64,000 nt of DNA from Rostratula benghalensis (taxonomy: Eukaryota > Chordata > Aves > Charadriiformes > Rostratulidae). Position numbers and translations under genes: made by a program. The notes below the pieces were generated by a model, which was given only the letters and a program-made list of their open reading frames with translations, was not told where the DNA came from and ran no database searches. How positions within the stretch are numbered: position 1 is the stretch's first letter; every line of letters begins with the position of its first letter. Where the stretch lies: the NCBI GenBank assembly GCA_013399305.1, contig VXAI01000189.1, positions 1,355,323-1,419,322 of the forward strand, given 5' to 3'. Below are positions 12,998 through 27,800 of the stretch, piece after piece.

Positions 12998-15900
12998 CCA
13001 CCTCTAGATGTGCCTGTATCTGTTTATTAACTAGATAAATACCTCATTAGCTACAGTCATCAGTTGAACTGCTTATTTCTGCATATAGAAATAACTTGTA
13101 GAGTCATTTAATTCATCAAACAGGGGGCCTGCTTGTATGCTTGAAGTTGGGTGTCTGCTAACTTTGCGTTTAGATGTCTGGTCTCCAGCTTTGAAATGGG
13201 ACTGATGTTGTTTAATTGCCTTTGCATGCAATTTGAGATTGAGATTGAAATGTTAGAAGTGCAACATACATGATTTAATGTTGTGTTATACTTCAAATGG
13301 CTAACAATAGCACCCTTGGTATTCGCAGAGTAACTTCATTTATTATGAATTATTATTTGACACAACGGAGAAAACTGGTTCCGAGGTTTACTTTTCGGTA
13401 TTTAAAAACAAATCGGCTGCCCAGGCAATGCACAGTAACTTAAGCAGGCAGAGCAGCGAGTGTGGATCCCACAAAGTGATCAAAGTATGCATGTTTGCAG
13501 TGTCTCCAAATTCTGATCAATGCACAGCTTTGTTTATACTGGGGACCCAAACTCAACTCTGTGCTTTTTTTTTTTTTTAATCAGTGTCTGAATGGTCATT
13601 TAAAAATGTTTTAAATGGAGAAAGGAACACAATTATAGTCTAGGGGTTTAATATTTAATTGAATATTTGGTTGTACAGGCTAGGATCTTGTTGATCCTAC
13701 AATACCTGCCAGTTGGCCCTTAAGTTGTGTAGTTTTTGTGTGTCTGATGGGAAGAAGGGTGATATTTCATTCAGCTGCAAAAATCCGCTTCCAGCTGTAA
13801 AAAATTCGTTTCTAGATGTATTCTCCACAAGAGGCTATAACTCTTTGTGTGTCACTTTCCTAATTGAGCAATAAACTCTGCATTGTACTAATACTTTTCA
13901 TTAAGAGGAGTAAACATGCTTCTTCTAGACAGGCAGAGGAATAATTGGCCACCTGTGGCCAGTCCTGAATGAACATTACTGCACATGCCACTGAAATGAA
14001 TGTCTCCTCAGTCAAGACGGGAAACAGTCAGTTTTTGAGAGATTTTTTTTTTTTTTTTTTTGTGGCTAGGAAGCTAACACACCCGATACATTTCCACTTT
14101 CTAACAACGTGGATTCCCGACTGCCAGGGGGATGAAGCGCTCGGGGCTCGCTCGGTTATTACTGACCCGCTCTCTGTCTTTGGGATTCAAAGAGTTTCGT
14201 TTGTTAAACACATTAAGCAGAGGGCCAGATTCTGGCGCGAGCCAGGGATGTCTTTACCTCACTCTGGCAAGAGGAAGAACTCTCAAACGGTGGTGTGCTT
14301 GTAATCTACTCCCCTGGCTCCCTTCCTGCTTCCAGAGTGGCGCAGAAGAGTCTCCAAGCGGATGAGAATCTGTCCCAAAGACAGGTTTATGCAGTGCCGG
14401 AAGATAGCGCTAGGACATTGTGCTGGTATATCGTGTTACAGCTGGCCCAGCACCAGGGCCTAAAGGCTGAAGGATGCTGGAAACTAAAATATTAAAGAGC
14501 TAAGAGGTTGACTCGGTGGAGAGAAATGGTAAATGCTTCTTTTAGTTGTTTTGCACTTTGTATTAATAAATCTCCGAGACTGTGTCTCATGTAAACTGTC
14601 AGATCCTTCAGGATCCAGTCTCTTCTTCAAGTTAGAAGCAGGGATTGCCAGGAGAGAAGCAGGCAGGTGAGACTCCTGGGGGTGCACCCACCCGCCACAT
14701 GCCATGCCCCTGTCACAGCACGTGCCTGGGGAGGAGCAGTGTCCCCCCAGGTGCACCCACACCCTGATGGGTACAGAGGTTGAGCAGGGCCTGGAAAACA
14801 TGTCCAGCTTTACCTTACACATATCCTGTTTCTTCTTTTCCAAGGGATTTTAGGGGGCTGTGTTGAGCAAGTGCTTTTCTCCCCAGGGGGTGTGCTCCCT
14901 CCATGTATTGCCACAGGCCCTGGGCTGTTGTCCTTCCAAGTCACCACGCAACGTTCATTTAATGAGGGGTTACAGCTGAACTGATTGCACAGTCTGGCGG
15001 TCCAGCTTTAGGTCGCTTCTTCCCCTAGCCACAAATCGGGGCTGAAAGTCCCCCCAGCAGTAAGGCATGCCCAAGGCCTGGCTGAGTGCAGGCTGTCTAA
15101 AGTTCAAACGAGATTAGCTCAAAATCACTGCCGTTGGTGAAAAGAAATAGCAAGAGGGCCCGGCTGCTGCCATGACATACAACGCCCCACAGATGAAGAT
15201 ACTTGCCTGCATTGGCTATCAAAACCTTTCCTTGGGGACCTCACTGGAATCTCAGCTACCCTAAGTCACCACAGTGCAGCAGTGACAGAAGTGATGGCTT
15301 CTTTCTGTGCAGGAGCAGAGAGCTTTTCTCTCCAATGCCACCTTGGTGAGATGTGTCCCTTTTGGTGTCCCCGAGCTGCTGACCCTTTGTGGCCACCTCT
15401 GTGCTCAGCCAGGAGGTAGGGACCGACTGGACTGCAGCAGCAGCCTGCTTGGGTGAGCTGCAGTACCTTGCTGGCATACTGAGAAAGCAGACTCAGCTTG
15501 CCACCATCGAATTTACTATAATCCCAGTGCTGTTTGCCTCCAGCTCAGCTGAGTCAGTGTGAGAGCTGGGAGGAGCCATCATATAGACAAGTTTGGCCCA
15601 GATTCCCCTCCCGTCCTGTTAGAAAGAAAAAAAACCCAGCAAATCTGATTAACACGGTGGAGCAAATAGCTCTGCTGTCAAACACTGAGGATTGCCACTA
15701 GTGCAGGTGCGTTGTGAGGAGACGTGGAAATGGCTTTTTGAATTTTCGTGGACTGATGGGCGCTGTGTTTCATGGCCTCTGCTGGCTGTCTGCGGGTTCC
15801 CAGGTACTGGGAGTTAGCAAAATCCAGCATGACCTGGGGAATCTGCCTTTTATTTTCAAAGCTGCTTTTTGAATGTCAGAGTCAGCAGCACATCGACACC

Positions 15901-18900
15901 ACGGTGCACTGCCACAGCAGGAGTGTCGTGGAGGTGCTGCATCCCTGGTGTGCAAAGCCCCGGTCCCACACCAAAACCCTTCCGAATGAATGCAGGTGCC
16001 CATGCCGGAGGTATGAGCTGCTGCAGGCATGGGGACCTCCCAGTGCTCTCAGAATTAGAAAACCACAAAGGGGGCAAATCCAAAATAGCCTGGACCTTGT
16101 TCATCATCCGGGAACTCCATGTAGCTCTGTCTTAGAAGAGGGATTTAGAGAGTGCCCAGACTGCGGCACTCTGAGGGAATCAGAAGTGTTTAAATTTCAC
16201 ATTGTGTGTTTTCTCTACTGGTGCTTGTTTCCTGGGTGGCATTTGCTCCTTTTCCTAGCCTGGGTGAGCTAGGGAGGAGCCTGACTCCGAGCAGGTCACC
16301 CTGAATTTGAGACCAGTGTTTTATCTGACCATATATACAGTGAAAAAAACCTAGAAATGGAAAAGATCTATTAGTTTCTCCAGCCAGGGCTTCTATTCAA
16401 AACCATGTCTGTAATTTGCTGTAGGCTGAAGGGGCAGGGAGGGTGAGAGGGGGGAAGAGAAAATTGCTCACTTTTCTGTAAAGAGAGAAGCAGTGAGTAT
16501 CATGATCTGGGCTGAGAGAAACCGTTTTGCAGTCTCAACGGTGTTTTCTCCCTTTTAGACAACCTCACTCTTCAGTGAAAGTGTTGGGGGCATTTGGAAA
16601 CTGTGCCAGCCACCCCTGCCTGTGAGCATGATAAAGAAAGAGAGCAAGTGAGAGGAGAAGAGACAGAAAAAGGCACAGGCTTTTGGTGAGGACAGGGAAG
16701 TGATTTCGGGTGTTTGTGACACTGCGCTAACTTTGCGTGTTTAGTGTTTTCCTGAGCACAATGTACCCTGGAAGCTGAAGGAAATGGTAGAGATGGGGTG
16801 AAGGAAGGAAAAGCTACCTGCAGCTGTGGCCTCTGAAGAAATGCAGAGAGCACATCACTATTTTTAGCAAAAGTTCAAACAGCGACAAATGCCACGGGGC
16901 TGCTGTCACTAAAATTTGGCTATAAGCAACATATTCATATTTAAACAAGTCAGCTTTGTAAATTGAAATGAGCAACACTGTCTCTGTGCTTGTTTGTTTG
17001 TTGTGCAGAAGCCATCAGCTTCACTCCTTATCCTTTCACCATGGTGGTGATGTGGAGTCACGATGATGGATTGGCTGTCTATCTATCTAGCTTATCTGCA
17101 AGGCCACAAAACATTTATATTTTATATGGCATGATAGGCTGTTCTCGTGCAACAGTGGAAAATAGGAATTTGGGGCTGCCCTTGCAAAAGTACCATATCC
17201 TGCACGACATTGCCATTCTGGCAAGCTCACTTGGCACAGTTTGTACAGCTAAGCACATCCTCTGGGAAACCTGACACTGGGATGCACATGAATAAAATCA
17301 CACAAAACCAGGAGCGGAGCGAGCATCAGAGAAGCTTTTGAACGCAGGGGGCAAACCAGCAAGGATGGAGTTCCTGCAGCTTCTCTCCTGCTTAGAGCAG
17401 GGCTGTGTCACCTCTGGTGAAAGGCCTCCAGCTTACACCAGCATTATACTTGGCCAATTATCTTATTTAGGTATCACATATATATTTAGGTCTTGAAAAG
17501 GTCAACAGCAGAGCACGGCTGGGCAGGGTTTTTTGAAGCTATAGGACTGGAAGCTTTGCTTCTAGCATCATTAGAAAAATAATTGCTTGTGAATGTCCAG
17601 GGATTTGAATCTACGTGTTGGAGCTCTGAAAAGGAGGGCAGGAAGGTTCAAAACATGGTTGAAACAGCTGCTGCTAACGGTAGACGCTGAGCAGGGAGTG
17701 AGTGGAGTGCGCTGGGTTGGGGGGCACGATGGCTGTGCCTCCCCTGCCTCCGTGCCCTCGCACTGGGAGCCCCTCTCCTCGGGCTGCTCCTACCCTGACT
17801 GTCCCCAGCACAAACAGGCTCCTCCGGCCAGAAGTCACATAAGCTGGCCCCTGTTTAACGAAGGCTGCAGTGAGGCAGGGATCGTCCCTGTGGCACTCTG
17901 GCTGAGGTGTTTTCACTTAAGTCTATCTACTGCTCGTCCTTTTTAAATTATTTTTGTCCTTTGTTTCTGGTTTTCCACTCCTTGCACCTTTTTTCTCAGC
18001 CCTTGCTTTCCCTTTTGTATATTCTTCCTCCTTTACTATCTTTCCTTTCTCTCAGTTTAACTGTCTTCTTCCCCAGGACCATGATAAATTACATCACTTA
18101 TTTTTTATACCCCCACTTGTTTTCAAAGTCCCTGCTGCCTTTGGCTCCTCTCAGCTGTTTGCAGTAGGAAGTCCCCTTCCCTAAATGTTGTAAAGCCCAG
18201 ATTTTAAGAAATGTTATTTTTACCATCTCAAAACCTGTCAGTTGCCTGCTGCTGCTCCCAGTTTGATTTCTCAGTATGAGAAGTGGGTGGCTTGGGACTC
18301 TGAAGACAAACCCTGAGTTTCTTACGAGGAAGATTGTCTCAAGGCCTGGTATTAGACCAGTTCTTAAGGAGGCATCCATTCACTCCTCAGCTCTGTTACA
18401 GATACTCCCCGTGACCCCGGCCAAGTCATTTTATATCTCTTTGCCTCTGCTCCCCACTCAGAAAATGGGCACTTCTGAATCTCACATGGAATTGCGGCCA
18501 TGAATTCCTCCTGCTTGCTTTGCCTTTCCCTCATCCCTTTTGTCTACAGGGTTGTCAGCTGGGATAAAGCACCACCGTATCAGGGTAGCCATGGTCAGTG
18601 CAAAACTCATGCTCCAAGGGGCTGACCCAGCCGCTCACCATACCCTAATAACGTTGGCAGCAAGGAGTCAGCTTTATTACTGTTTGCCCAACAGTCTCGT
18701 GTGCTCTTAAGAGCTTCCTCTGCTGTCTGTGAATGGTGAACAGAGAAGTTTCCAAGGCAGGGTGCTCAGTGGTTATTGCAGGACAAAGAGATAAAATGGC
18801 TTCCTTTAAGGGCTTGCTCCACCAGGTCTTTAGCAGAAAATGTGGGGCCTTGGAAATACCAGAAGGAGAGGGATGGAGGGGAAGTGAGGCAGTTGCCGCA

Positions 18901-19983
18901 CTCGGTTTGTGAAACCCATCTCTGGTTTTCCTCCCTGTTGTCCATCCTCTTTCCCTCACCCCCCTCCCCAACTTCAGTTCTGTGGCAATAATGAAGTGAA
19001 GGAATGCAAGGTAAAGGCATCCTTAAGACTCTCGATGTTGCCAAGTAGTGCTAATAGCACTTTCTCTCTCACTTACCTGCTCCTGAACACTAATGTCATT
19101 TAATTACTGAGATGTTGCAAATGAAGGTGCCCACACACAAATTCAATATGAATGTAATTATTAGAGGTGGAATGCCAATTAAGCACACACCAAAAGCAAG
19201 TGGTGTATTTTTGATTTGTCATCTGATTTATTATCATTTACCACACGTGCCTCAGACAGCACTGCCTGAGTCAGGAGTAGAGAACTCCCCCTTTGTGTGT
19301 AAAGCTTGCTCTTAAATCTGCACGTCACAAGAAAACTGGTATAAAACATTTGTTTTTAAAATACAACTGGGAGTGTAGTTTTGAGGCATTCTCCATCTCA
19401 GGTGAGGAACACAAAGGAAGTATGATTTTTGGTAGGCTGATGCACGTCCTCAAGAAAAGCACCAAATATAATACCATTCACATGCATAAAATATGTCCAA
19501 AAGCCTTCAGTGAAAATCCAGATTATGCAAGGAAGAAAATCCAGCTTGCATCCAGTTTAAGTCTATTGGCCAAGTCAGCCAAGAGGATCTGCAGGCTTGG
19601 TCTTCAGCAGCTAGGGGTGCATTGTCTGCCCACCAGCTAATCACAGGGGGATTTCAATTTTTAGGTATCTCCTAGGATTCCATTTTTCAATTCTTGTTGG
19701 TGAGTGTTGCCTTTCGGGGTGAGGAGCATAATGCTGGTGGAGCATCCCACCTTGTTGTGCAGCCTGGGCAAATTTGTAATATTCTGCTGCTCCTCCAACT
19801 TGTAAAGAGCCCTTCTTTGAATACTGTGCACTGCTCACCATGCAAGCAGCTCATTATCCCAGGCATTTCAAGACTAATTTATAGGACATTTGGTTAATTT
19901 GCATAAGCCAGCCAGTACACAGAAGATGTCTCCACAATAAAGTAATATGCCAAAATCAGGATTTATGTGAAAACATGAATACA

Positions 19984-20008
19984 GGGGTGGGGGTGGGGGG
20001 AGGGGGAA
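19984..20008 (+). other. G-rich tract, potential G-quadruplex
   Basis: The run GGGGTGGGGGTGGGGGGAGG continues into GGGG and contains at least four G-runs of three or more bases separated by single bases. Such tracts can fold into G-quadruplexes. No role is indicated in the intron. Confidence 0.6.
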
Positions 20009-23000
20009 GCATTGTCATTAGCACCGATCTCCAAACAAATACCTCTGATAAAAAGTCACAGAATGTGCCCGTCCACCTACTGTACGTGAAGTTCCCATGT
20101 AATTTTCTGCTTTGAGTCTTGTTCATTTTTTTTTTTATTAAGATGGGTTTTGATCCTTAAAACAGCCTTGCAATATGAATACTTGGCGCTGTTGGCTTTG
20201 TCTAAAGAGGAAACAAAATCCCCCAAACTGAATCCAAATTGAGAGCTGCCACGCTCAGCCATCACTGCGAGGAGCCTCACGCATCCACTGCTCTGATTAT
20301 TACCTTGACACCAGAAACAGGAGGGCCTGTAATCCTTGAAACAGCTGACATCTGAAGCACTGATTCTTCCTGTGCTTTGAGTTAGTCAGTCCTTGATCTC
20401 CGTGCCTGGCATGCAAGCCCGGCTTTCACTGAAACCTGACCTCGTGGTCTCTTCTTCTGCAGCCCTATTTGTCTTCTGCCGTTCAGAAATGGGCGGCTTC
20501 TGTCCTCAGGACTCTGAATTAGAGCTGCACGGGTCAAAGGAGCAAACAGGAGAGTTGTCATTATTGGGTCCAATGCCTGCCCTTGATTTAGGTGTCCTTG
20601 TTGGTTGGGTTTGTTGTTTTTTTTTTCTTTCTCTTAATAACAACTGCAAAATAAGAACGTTGCAAGAAGTTTTCTAAGCAAACCTTTCCCCTGCAAGGTG
20701 GCACTGGCTTTCTGTGATCCCTAATGCACAACTGCTTCACCTACGGATACAGATGGTTTTGCTCCCTTGCTGGCAAAGCCAGCCTGGGATTTGAAAGTCA
20801 AGTTGGTTTCTTTCTTCTTTCCCTAATATGTCTTCTGCCATTATGAGGCCTCTGAAGAGCACATTATGTCCATATTCACCCCTCTGCAATCTAATTAACT
20901 TCCAGAACCACTGTGCAGGTGTAACTGAGATCTCAGTTTGAATGCAGCTTTGCTCCACTTATTATAATTGAAGGAACTGTTTGGCCAGCAGCATTTCTAT
21001 TAGTAGTAATGCTGCTTGAAAAGGAAATAACTTTCGGACTGAATTTGTAGGAATGCCAGCTAGAATTGCGTAAGTGTGTGCATGTGTCTCTGCTTACTTG
21101 TAAATAGAAGCTAACTTGAGCTGGAAATCACATGTACAATAAACATGTAATCCTGATGCCATTGCTACAAATTCATTTCCCAGGGCAGAGCTACAGTTTC
21201 AAGAGCTCATTTCAGTGCTTTATTGTTTTGAAGGTTTGAACAGTGTTGGTTGTTCGCTTTGGTGCATCACGTGTAGTTCCAGTTAGGTGAAACCTGCTGG
21301 GTATTTAACAGCTTGTTCAGCTTGAACCAGAAGTTACTCTGTTTTATCTGTTATTCTAGCTTTTGAGATTAGTATTTTCAGTTGTGGGAATTTGGGGGTG
21401 GGGGTTTAATCAAACTGTACTAGAGCTTACACAGAACTGACAGCATTAGCTTGAACATAATGAATGTGTTCAATAGGAACAATACATGCAGATTTTTGGT
21501 TTGTTCTCTTCCAACTTGAATCACTTTTTGCTATTCTGTTACAAGCACATTTTTTTCCTCTGGGGATTTACAGTTTCTCTTAGTGTTTTGATTACTTGTG
21601 AATAATTTGATAGAAAACCCCTTACACATGTGCGTATGATGTACAGCATCTAGCTTGGATTTGGTTTTTGAGTGATCCCTCAGAGCTGAAGTTAGTGTAT
21701 ACAACAAAAAACATTTGTAATGCTGTCAGACAGGAAAAATCTCTCTTCTGGAAGTTGACTCAAATTTGTTATGTGTATAGCTCCATGAAGTTCAATTGAT
21801 GTAAATACAGATTAATTATTTAAAAAGTAATAGGAAGGAATGAGCTTCCAAACATGTAGTGTTTAATTATTTAAAACCTATAATGGAATTTCAACCCTCA
21901 TGCATACCTCAGATCTCTCATTGTGCTTGGACAAGTGCCTGAGGTTAACTGGCATGTCCCCACCTCCCAGTCATCTCCCCTCCTATACCACAGGTGATAA
22001 ATGTGCCTGGTAGATGCGAAGAACAAGTCAATAATCTCAGTCATGTTTACTAGTCAATATGCTGTACTTAACTCTGTCTTCCTTTCCCCCTTTACTGTGT
22101 TGCATCCTGCAATAAGCCATGCCATGTAACATTTCAAACACCAAGATGTGTACGAGGGCATCAGTGTGCACACGTCCGTACCTAGGCACAGAGGACCAAA
22201 TCCTAAAGTCTGGACTTGGGCAAAGCTCCTCGTGATTGCTGGTCCCACAGAGTGGAAAGAGCCCCCTAGTGATGTTGCACTTGCATCGTTTAATGGTGTT
22301 GCTTCAAGGCACCCACTGTATGTGACTGATGGAACTGGGTTTTGCCCATACATGCAGGACAACCTGATTCCCATTTCAAAAAACCCCCCATGCTCTTAAG
22401 TAGGCTGGTCAGATAAGGGGAAGGCCTTCTCACCATTTTAAAAGGAGGATACCTTAGGTTCCTGCCATAACCCACCCTCCTGAAATGCCCACCTCTGTCC
22501 ACAGACCTGAGCTGGGCAATCAAAGTAAATGTCTAAAAATGAGTCATCTGGATTATTTCTCTGCCTACCCTTCTTCTTGTCCGAAGTTACTCAGAAATTT
22601 TGTATTTGCAGGGAAAGGCTGATGCCAATCCAGCAAATCCCATCTCAGCACCCTAGCTACATAACCTTCTTTCTTTTACTGCTGTAAGTCACTGGATGAG
22701 AAGCACTTGATCCGGGTTGGGTGTTAAAATAAATCTGAAAAAAAAAAGCCCTTAAAAGAAAAGCAAACACCTCAGTTAGATTGAACAAATACACAGTTAG
22801 GAGTCTTTGTATGTAATTGCTGCTGGTCTTGATTTGCCAGACAGATATCGACTCATTCGATGAGGAATTTTTCCAGCAGTGCTCTACCCTGTGAAATTGT
22901 TGTCAGAAGGAGTTTTGTGAAAATACAAGGGAAGGAAAAGGGCTGAAGAAAGCAAGACAGAGTTAGTCTTCTTTGAGGAGGATTCTAAAAAGCTTACACT

Positions 23001-23500
23001 CTCGAGAGCCTTGCTTGCAGGGCGGTGGTTTAAGTACCTTGATTTATTTTGTCCTAGTGTGTAACTTCCACATAGCTGCTTTGTCACGCATGTCATGCAA
23101 TGAGAAAATCATCTGCGTGATCCTGTAAGTACGAAAGGGTTTACCATGATGTATTTACATAATAAAATCTATGCAGTTGCAGCATGCATCATATGTACAG
23201 GCAAGGAATGAGTGCCATCTACAGTAACACAATGCATTACTGAAGGATCCTCTGCAATTGTGTTCTTTACCGAATAGCACGGCTGATGCCTTGTGCTGTA
23301 GTCTACCCTCCTTGGTGAGAAATGAATACCTTGTGCCAAATTCAACTCAGTTACATGGTTCAAATTGAAAAAACAACACTGGCTTCGGTGGAGTTATCCT
23401 GGATTCATCCTGGGGTTACTAAGAATAGATGTGATTTATGTAAATAGTTGGGTGTCAGGTACGCTCCAGTGCTAAATGCTTTCTAAACAGAGGGATAATT

Positions 23501-23543
23501 AAGTCTTTTTCATTTGAATAAGTAAGTCTTTTTCATTTGAATA
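23501..23543. repeat. 23-bp tandem duplication
   Basis: AAGTCTTTTTCATTTGAATA occurs at 23501-23520 and again, identically, at 23524-23543. An exact intronic duplication with no divergence suggests a recent replication-slippage event or an assembly artefact. Confidence 0.9.
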
Positions 23544-24058
23544 GGAAAGACCTAGTGGAACTTTTTTTTTTTCCACATCCATACCTGACTTAAAAAGAGG
23601 TAGATGTAAATCACCAAGGAAGAAGGTGCATTTTCCATTCCTTGAGAACCATCAAATGTTTTGGGCCTGACAAAAGCATCATAGTGGGCAGTGAGGTGTG
23701 TGAAGGGCTGGCCCTCCCTCCCTCAGGCATCAATCACAAGTAGAGCTTGTTGCTGCCCACCACCCTGTTGCTGTCCTCCACCCTTGCAGCCAGCGAGTCC
23801 TGTTGTAGGACACCTGGCTCCATAGCAGGAGTGTTCTTAGTAAAACAAGAGGGGCATTAGCAGAAGAAGACAAAGAAGTTTTCATACTCAGTAGTTCACC
23901 ATATGTTTAGCTCTAGGCTGCAGTTTCAGACCTTTATAACTCCTCGTTTATTATTTTTAAGGCTAAAATCCTGGCAAACAGTGGTTTAAGATAGTCATGG
24001 TAAATCCTACCTACCAGTGACAGAGTAATATTTTTTTTTCTCTTCTGTTTTTTTCCTT

Positions 24059-24165
24059 TTTCCTCTCCTCTCCTCTCCTCTCCTCTCCTCTCCTCTCCTC
24101 TCCTCTCCTCTCCTCTCCTCCCCTCTCCTCCCCTCTTCTCTCCTCTCCTCTCTTCCCCTTCCCTC
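24059..24165. repeat. (CTCCT)n pentanucleotide microsatellite
   Basis: About 65 bp of perfect CTCCT repeat is followed by about 40 bp of degenerate repeat, all pyrimidine on the + strand. On the - strand it gives a repetitive GEERR shadow frame that is not a gene. Polypurine-polypyrimidine tracts of this kind can form triplex DNA and are often polymorphic. Confidence 0.95.
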
Positions 24166-24846
24166 GCTATTTGGAGGAAATGCAGACTGTTGCATTCCCT
24201 GTCACTTCTTTACCCTGGCCCTTATTTCAGTCTTATGTGCTCCATATGGGAGTGCCCAAGAGCGAGCCTAACAGTTGCTCAGAATAAGTCTCTCTCCGCT
24301 GGTGATTTTGTGCTAATAGAAGGGGGAAGGGGGGCTGGGTCTGTACCAACGGGCTCTGGGTTTCAGCCAGGATCAGTGCCTCACAGCAAGAGAAGCTAGA
24401 GGGACACAGAATGCTTCCTCTGTGTGCGGCCGAGTAGTTTCCCTCACTTGGCTTCATCTTCTCCAGCCCCCAACTCCAGAGGAAATGGGAAAATGAATTC
24501 CACTCTCCATGCCCAATCTGCAAGAGATGTGACACGTCTCAGTCCTGGGCTGAAAGTGATGTGACACACTTTTCCTTGATCCAAGCAGATTTTGGACCTG
24601 GCCCAGGGTTGTTCTAATCAAATGTGGTTTCCAGAGAGAGGGCTGCTCTTTAAACTGAACATATTCTGGGACGCGGCGTGGTGCGTACCATTACCAGCGG
24701 CGAAACCAGCAATTCTCAAAGTGTGAATCACACGCAGTCAAATCTGGAACAGTTTTGACTCCCTTCAAAGTTCTATAGACTAAAACCCAGCAACGCTACT
24801 CTTGGAAAGTTTTGGGGGTTTTTTTCATCCATTTTTACTAATGGTT

Positions 24847-24884
24847 AAGTCAATCTTTCCCTAATCAAGTCAATCTTTCCCTAA
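24847..24884. repeat. 20-bp tandem duplication
   Basis: AAGTCAATCTTTCCCTAATC at 24847-24866 is followed directly by a second copy (18 of 18 bases matching) at 24867-24884. It is a small local duplication inside intron 5. Confidence 0.9.
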
Positions 24885-27800
24885 CATTATTTTTCCAAGT
24901 AAGCAGCTGACACAGTCCCTCAAAGAATTTATTTGTTTGGGAATGGTGGGGAAATGTCCCAGGTAGGCTGTGAGACCTGGCCAATTCTGCTGCAGCCCAC
25001 GCTATGGCCATGGATATGTTAGAACACATAGCTTAATGACTCCTGGCCTGTAAATATTATTGCATGATAAAGTTTAACATAGAGCAATAACGGCTGAAGA
25101 TTCCTGACCTGTATAGATGGGAAAAACCTCTTTTACATATATATCTATCTATATTCCAAAGCACCTAGAGACTTCTATTCTGTAAGCTTCTTGCTTGTAC
25201 AGGCATAAATCAGAAGAAACAACAGAAAAATCTGTGAGAGTTATGCCGGTGTAAAATTGCATAGGTGAGAGGAAGAATTGGACTTAGAACCCTTCATTGC
25301 AGGTAAATCAAGATTTCTCAGGTTTTCAGATTGAATTCTGACTTGCTATTCTATGCACTAATGATATTTCAAATCTGGATTACAGTAACATTCTCTAGAC
25401 CCAGTAATATTGCATTTAAGTCTGAGTGATTTAATGGCTGTTCAGTGGTGATTTTGGTCCAGGTGAAGTGGTGTTGGCCTCCAGCAATGCCTGAGGCTAA
25501 AAGCATCATGTGTTAGCAAAAAACATTAACCTGCCCCTCAAACTTCCTCATTATTACATTTACAGTCCTGTCAACCAACTTGTGAGCCACTGGAAGCATA
25601 ATGGAGGGGGGTTTATTGTTATTTTTATATTCTCTTGAATATTAAAAAGGAAATATATTGGAGAAAAATACATATAAGATATGACTAGATATAAATTCTA
25701 GACAGATGAGCCACATGGGTTATTTTCTGTCTCACAATGTTACTTCGCTATATGACCAGAATAAAGTTCTGTTCAGAAAAAAAAAAAAGGGTGAACGTGT
25801 TTATTCAGCTATTGAATAAAAATTTTTTTTAAAAAGACAATTAATTAGAGTATATAAATCTTCATTTGGCTTCTGAAGTTATCTGCAGATGTGATAGCAT
25901 GAAATTGTCATAGGTGAAGATTTCTCATTTGGAGAGATTTTGGTAATTCAGTAAATGAGATACTATTTGAGGCAAAAAAAAAAAAAAAAGGTGCCCCTTT
26001 CCTCTTTTACTTTTAGATCTGTAATTCTCAAAAGAATTTGATGGAAACATTTACAGTGTTAATTTTTCTCAATTTCCCTTTCTTTTCCTGATTGCTGGGG
26101 CTGGATGCAGGGGGTGCTGCACACAGGCGCTCTTTCCTGAGTGCACTGGTTGACAGCTGCTCTACAGAGGAAACCTGTGGCTGATGTTTGATCCTGTTCT
26201 TGAGAGCAGGAGGGTCTCTGCAGCCCCTTCATAGGAGCTGGGAGCTCCTGGTGTGGCAGCTATGCTGGCCTCCTTGTCTGTCCCCTGAAGAGGGGCTGGC
26301 AGTGGTTCTCAGCCTGGGCACTGGTGAGTCCCCACAGCTTGGGCATCCCAGGGATGGAGAAGCTGCTCTTCTGCCTCCTGTAGCTGAGCGTACGAAAATG
26401 TAAGCTGCACAAAAGATTCTCTGAAGTAAATGGCTCTGGAGGTGAATGTCCCCATGAAGAAAGAAATGCATTTCCACTCTCTGATGGAAAGGAAGGAGGG
26501 GGGTTTCCTCGTTTGACCTTCCCCTGCTGCCCCAAAGAGATGGCAGGCACTGGACACTGTGAGGAAGTACTTCTAAGCCCCAGAAATGTTTTTCCAGCTG
26601 CTAGATTTGTTTTCTTTCTTTTGGTTTCCTGAATATTCAAAGCCAATAGTTCTTGTCCTGTTCTCAAGGTGTTTATGGTGCTTCTCACTGCCAATGCTTT
26701 GCACGGCTTTAGTGGCAGCAGTTTGAGAAGTTACATTCATGTCATTTTGAGGAAGAAGTGAAGTTCTCACTGTGGCAGTAACAGCTTAGGGATCATAAAG
26801 CAAAACCTCCTGTCATGAAAAGGCACCTTCTGTAGTTCATCAAGACTCCCAGCTTTACCTGCTTGATGTAGTTCTTGCTTCTGGCTGCTCAGTTTTTCCG
26901 AGGTCATTTGAGGACCAAGGGGATTTCAGAATGCACATCGTGGCAAATCTTGGCCTGGAAATCAAGTGTCTAACATCAAGATGACCATTGCCCACATAAC
27001 CTGAATAAAACTGCTTCCCTGACCAGCAAATATGTCTGTGCCATTGGTTTGCCAAGCTGGCTTCTCCCACTACCACCCAGGAGCTAAGGGCCATGAGGAA
27101 CATGAAGTAGACACTCAGTTGACTTCACAGATCCATACCCTCAAATTAGGCTCACCAAGAAGGAAGCTACAGACACATTTGAACAGTCTCCTGTCAGACA
27201 AGGTTAAGTCTGGAAGAGAAACTGCCTCTTGGCCTTTTTGTGTGGTCATGCCACCATGCAAATATTGGGCCACTGCTTGCAGATCTGTGGCATCCGTTTG
27301 ATGAGCTTGAGGCTTGGTGGGAGTTGAAGAGTTGAGCTTGGAACTTAATGGCTTGAGGCAGGCTTTGCTCTGCCCCACAGTCACGGGGCATGACATAGTT
27401 ATACTCAAATGCCAGTGGACTCACAGTGTGATGAGGTTTCTCAGGGCCAGCGTTACTGTTGGAAAGGGCGTTCAGTTAGGTGGTCTTCAGGCATTTCTGC
27501 AGTGTGAGTCTTGGTGAGACCGGTTGTCTACCCTGCTGAGGACATCTAAAGCTCCCGCCTCTCTCTCCCGCTGTTGCCCTCTTTTCATCTTCTGCATCAT
27601 CTTAATTTTATTTAGGACTTCTGTCACTGCTGGGGTGGTGGCCTCAGCCAACACTGAAACAGCAGCGTGGATGTGCCCTGTAATCAGCTCTGGTATGGTA
27701 CAAGTGTAAAAAACCCCACATTAAGGATTTTAAGGTTTAAATGCTGTTACTGTCCCACTCTGGGTTATTTCAGCCAGAAAGGTTTCTGGGGAGAAGAACT

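Noticed and set aside
15772..16272. 166-codon frame on the + strand
   Set aside because: Cys/His/Trp-rich composition without domain structure; other frames are open in the same interval, as expected in GC-richer intronic DNA.
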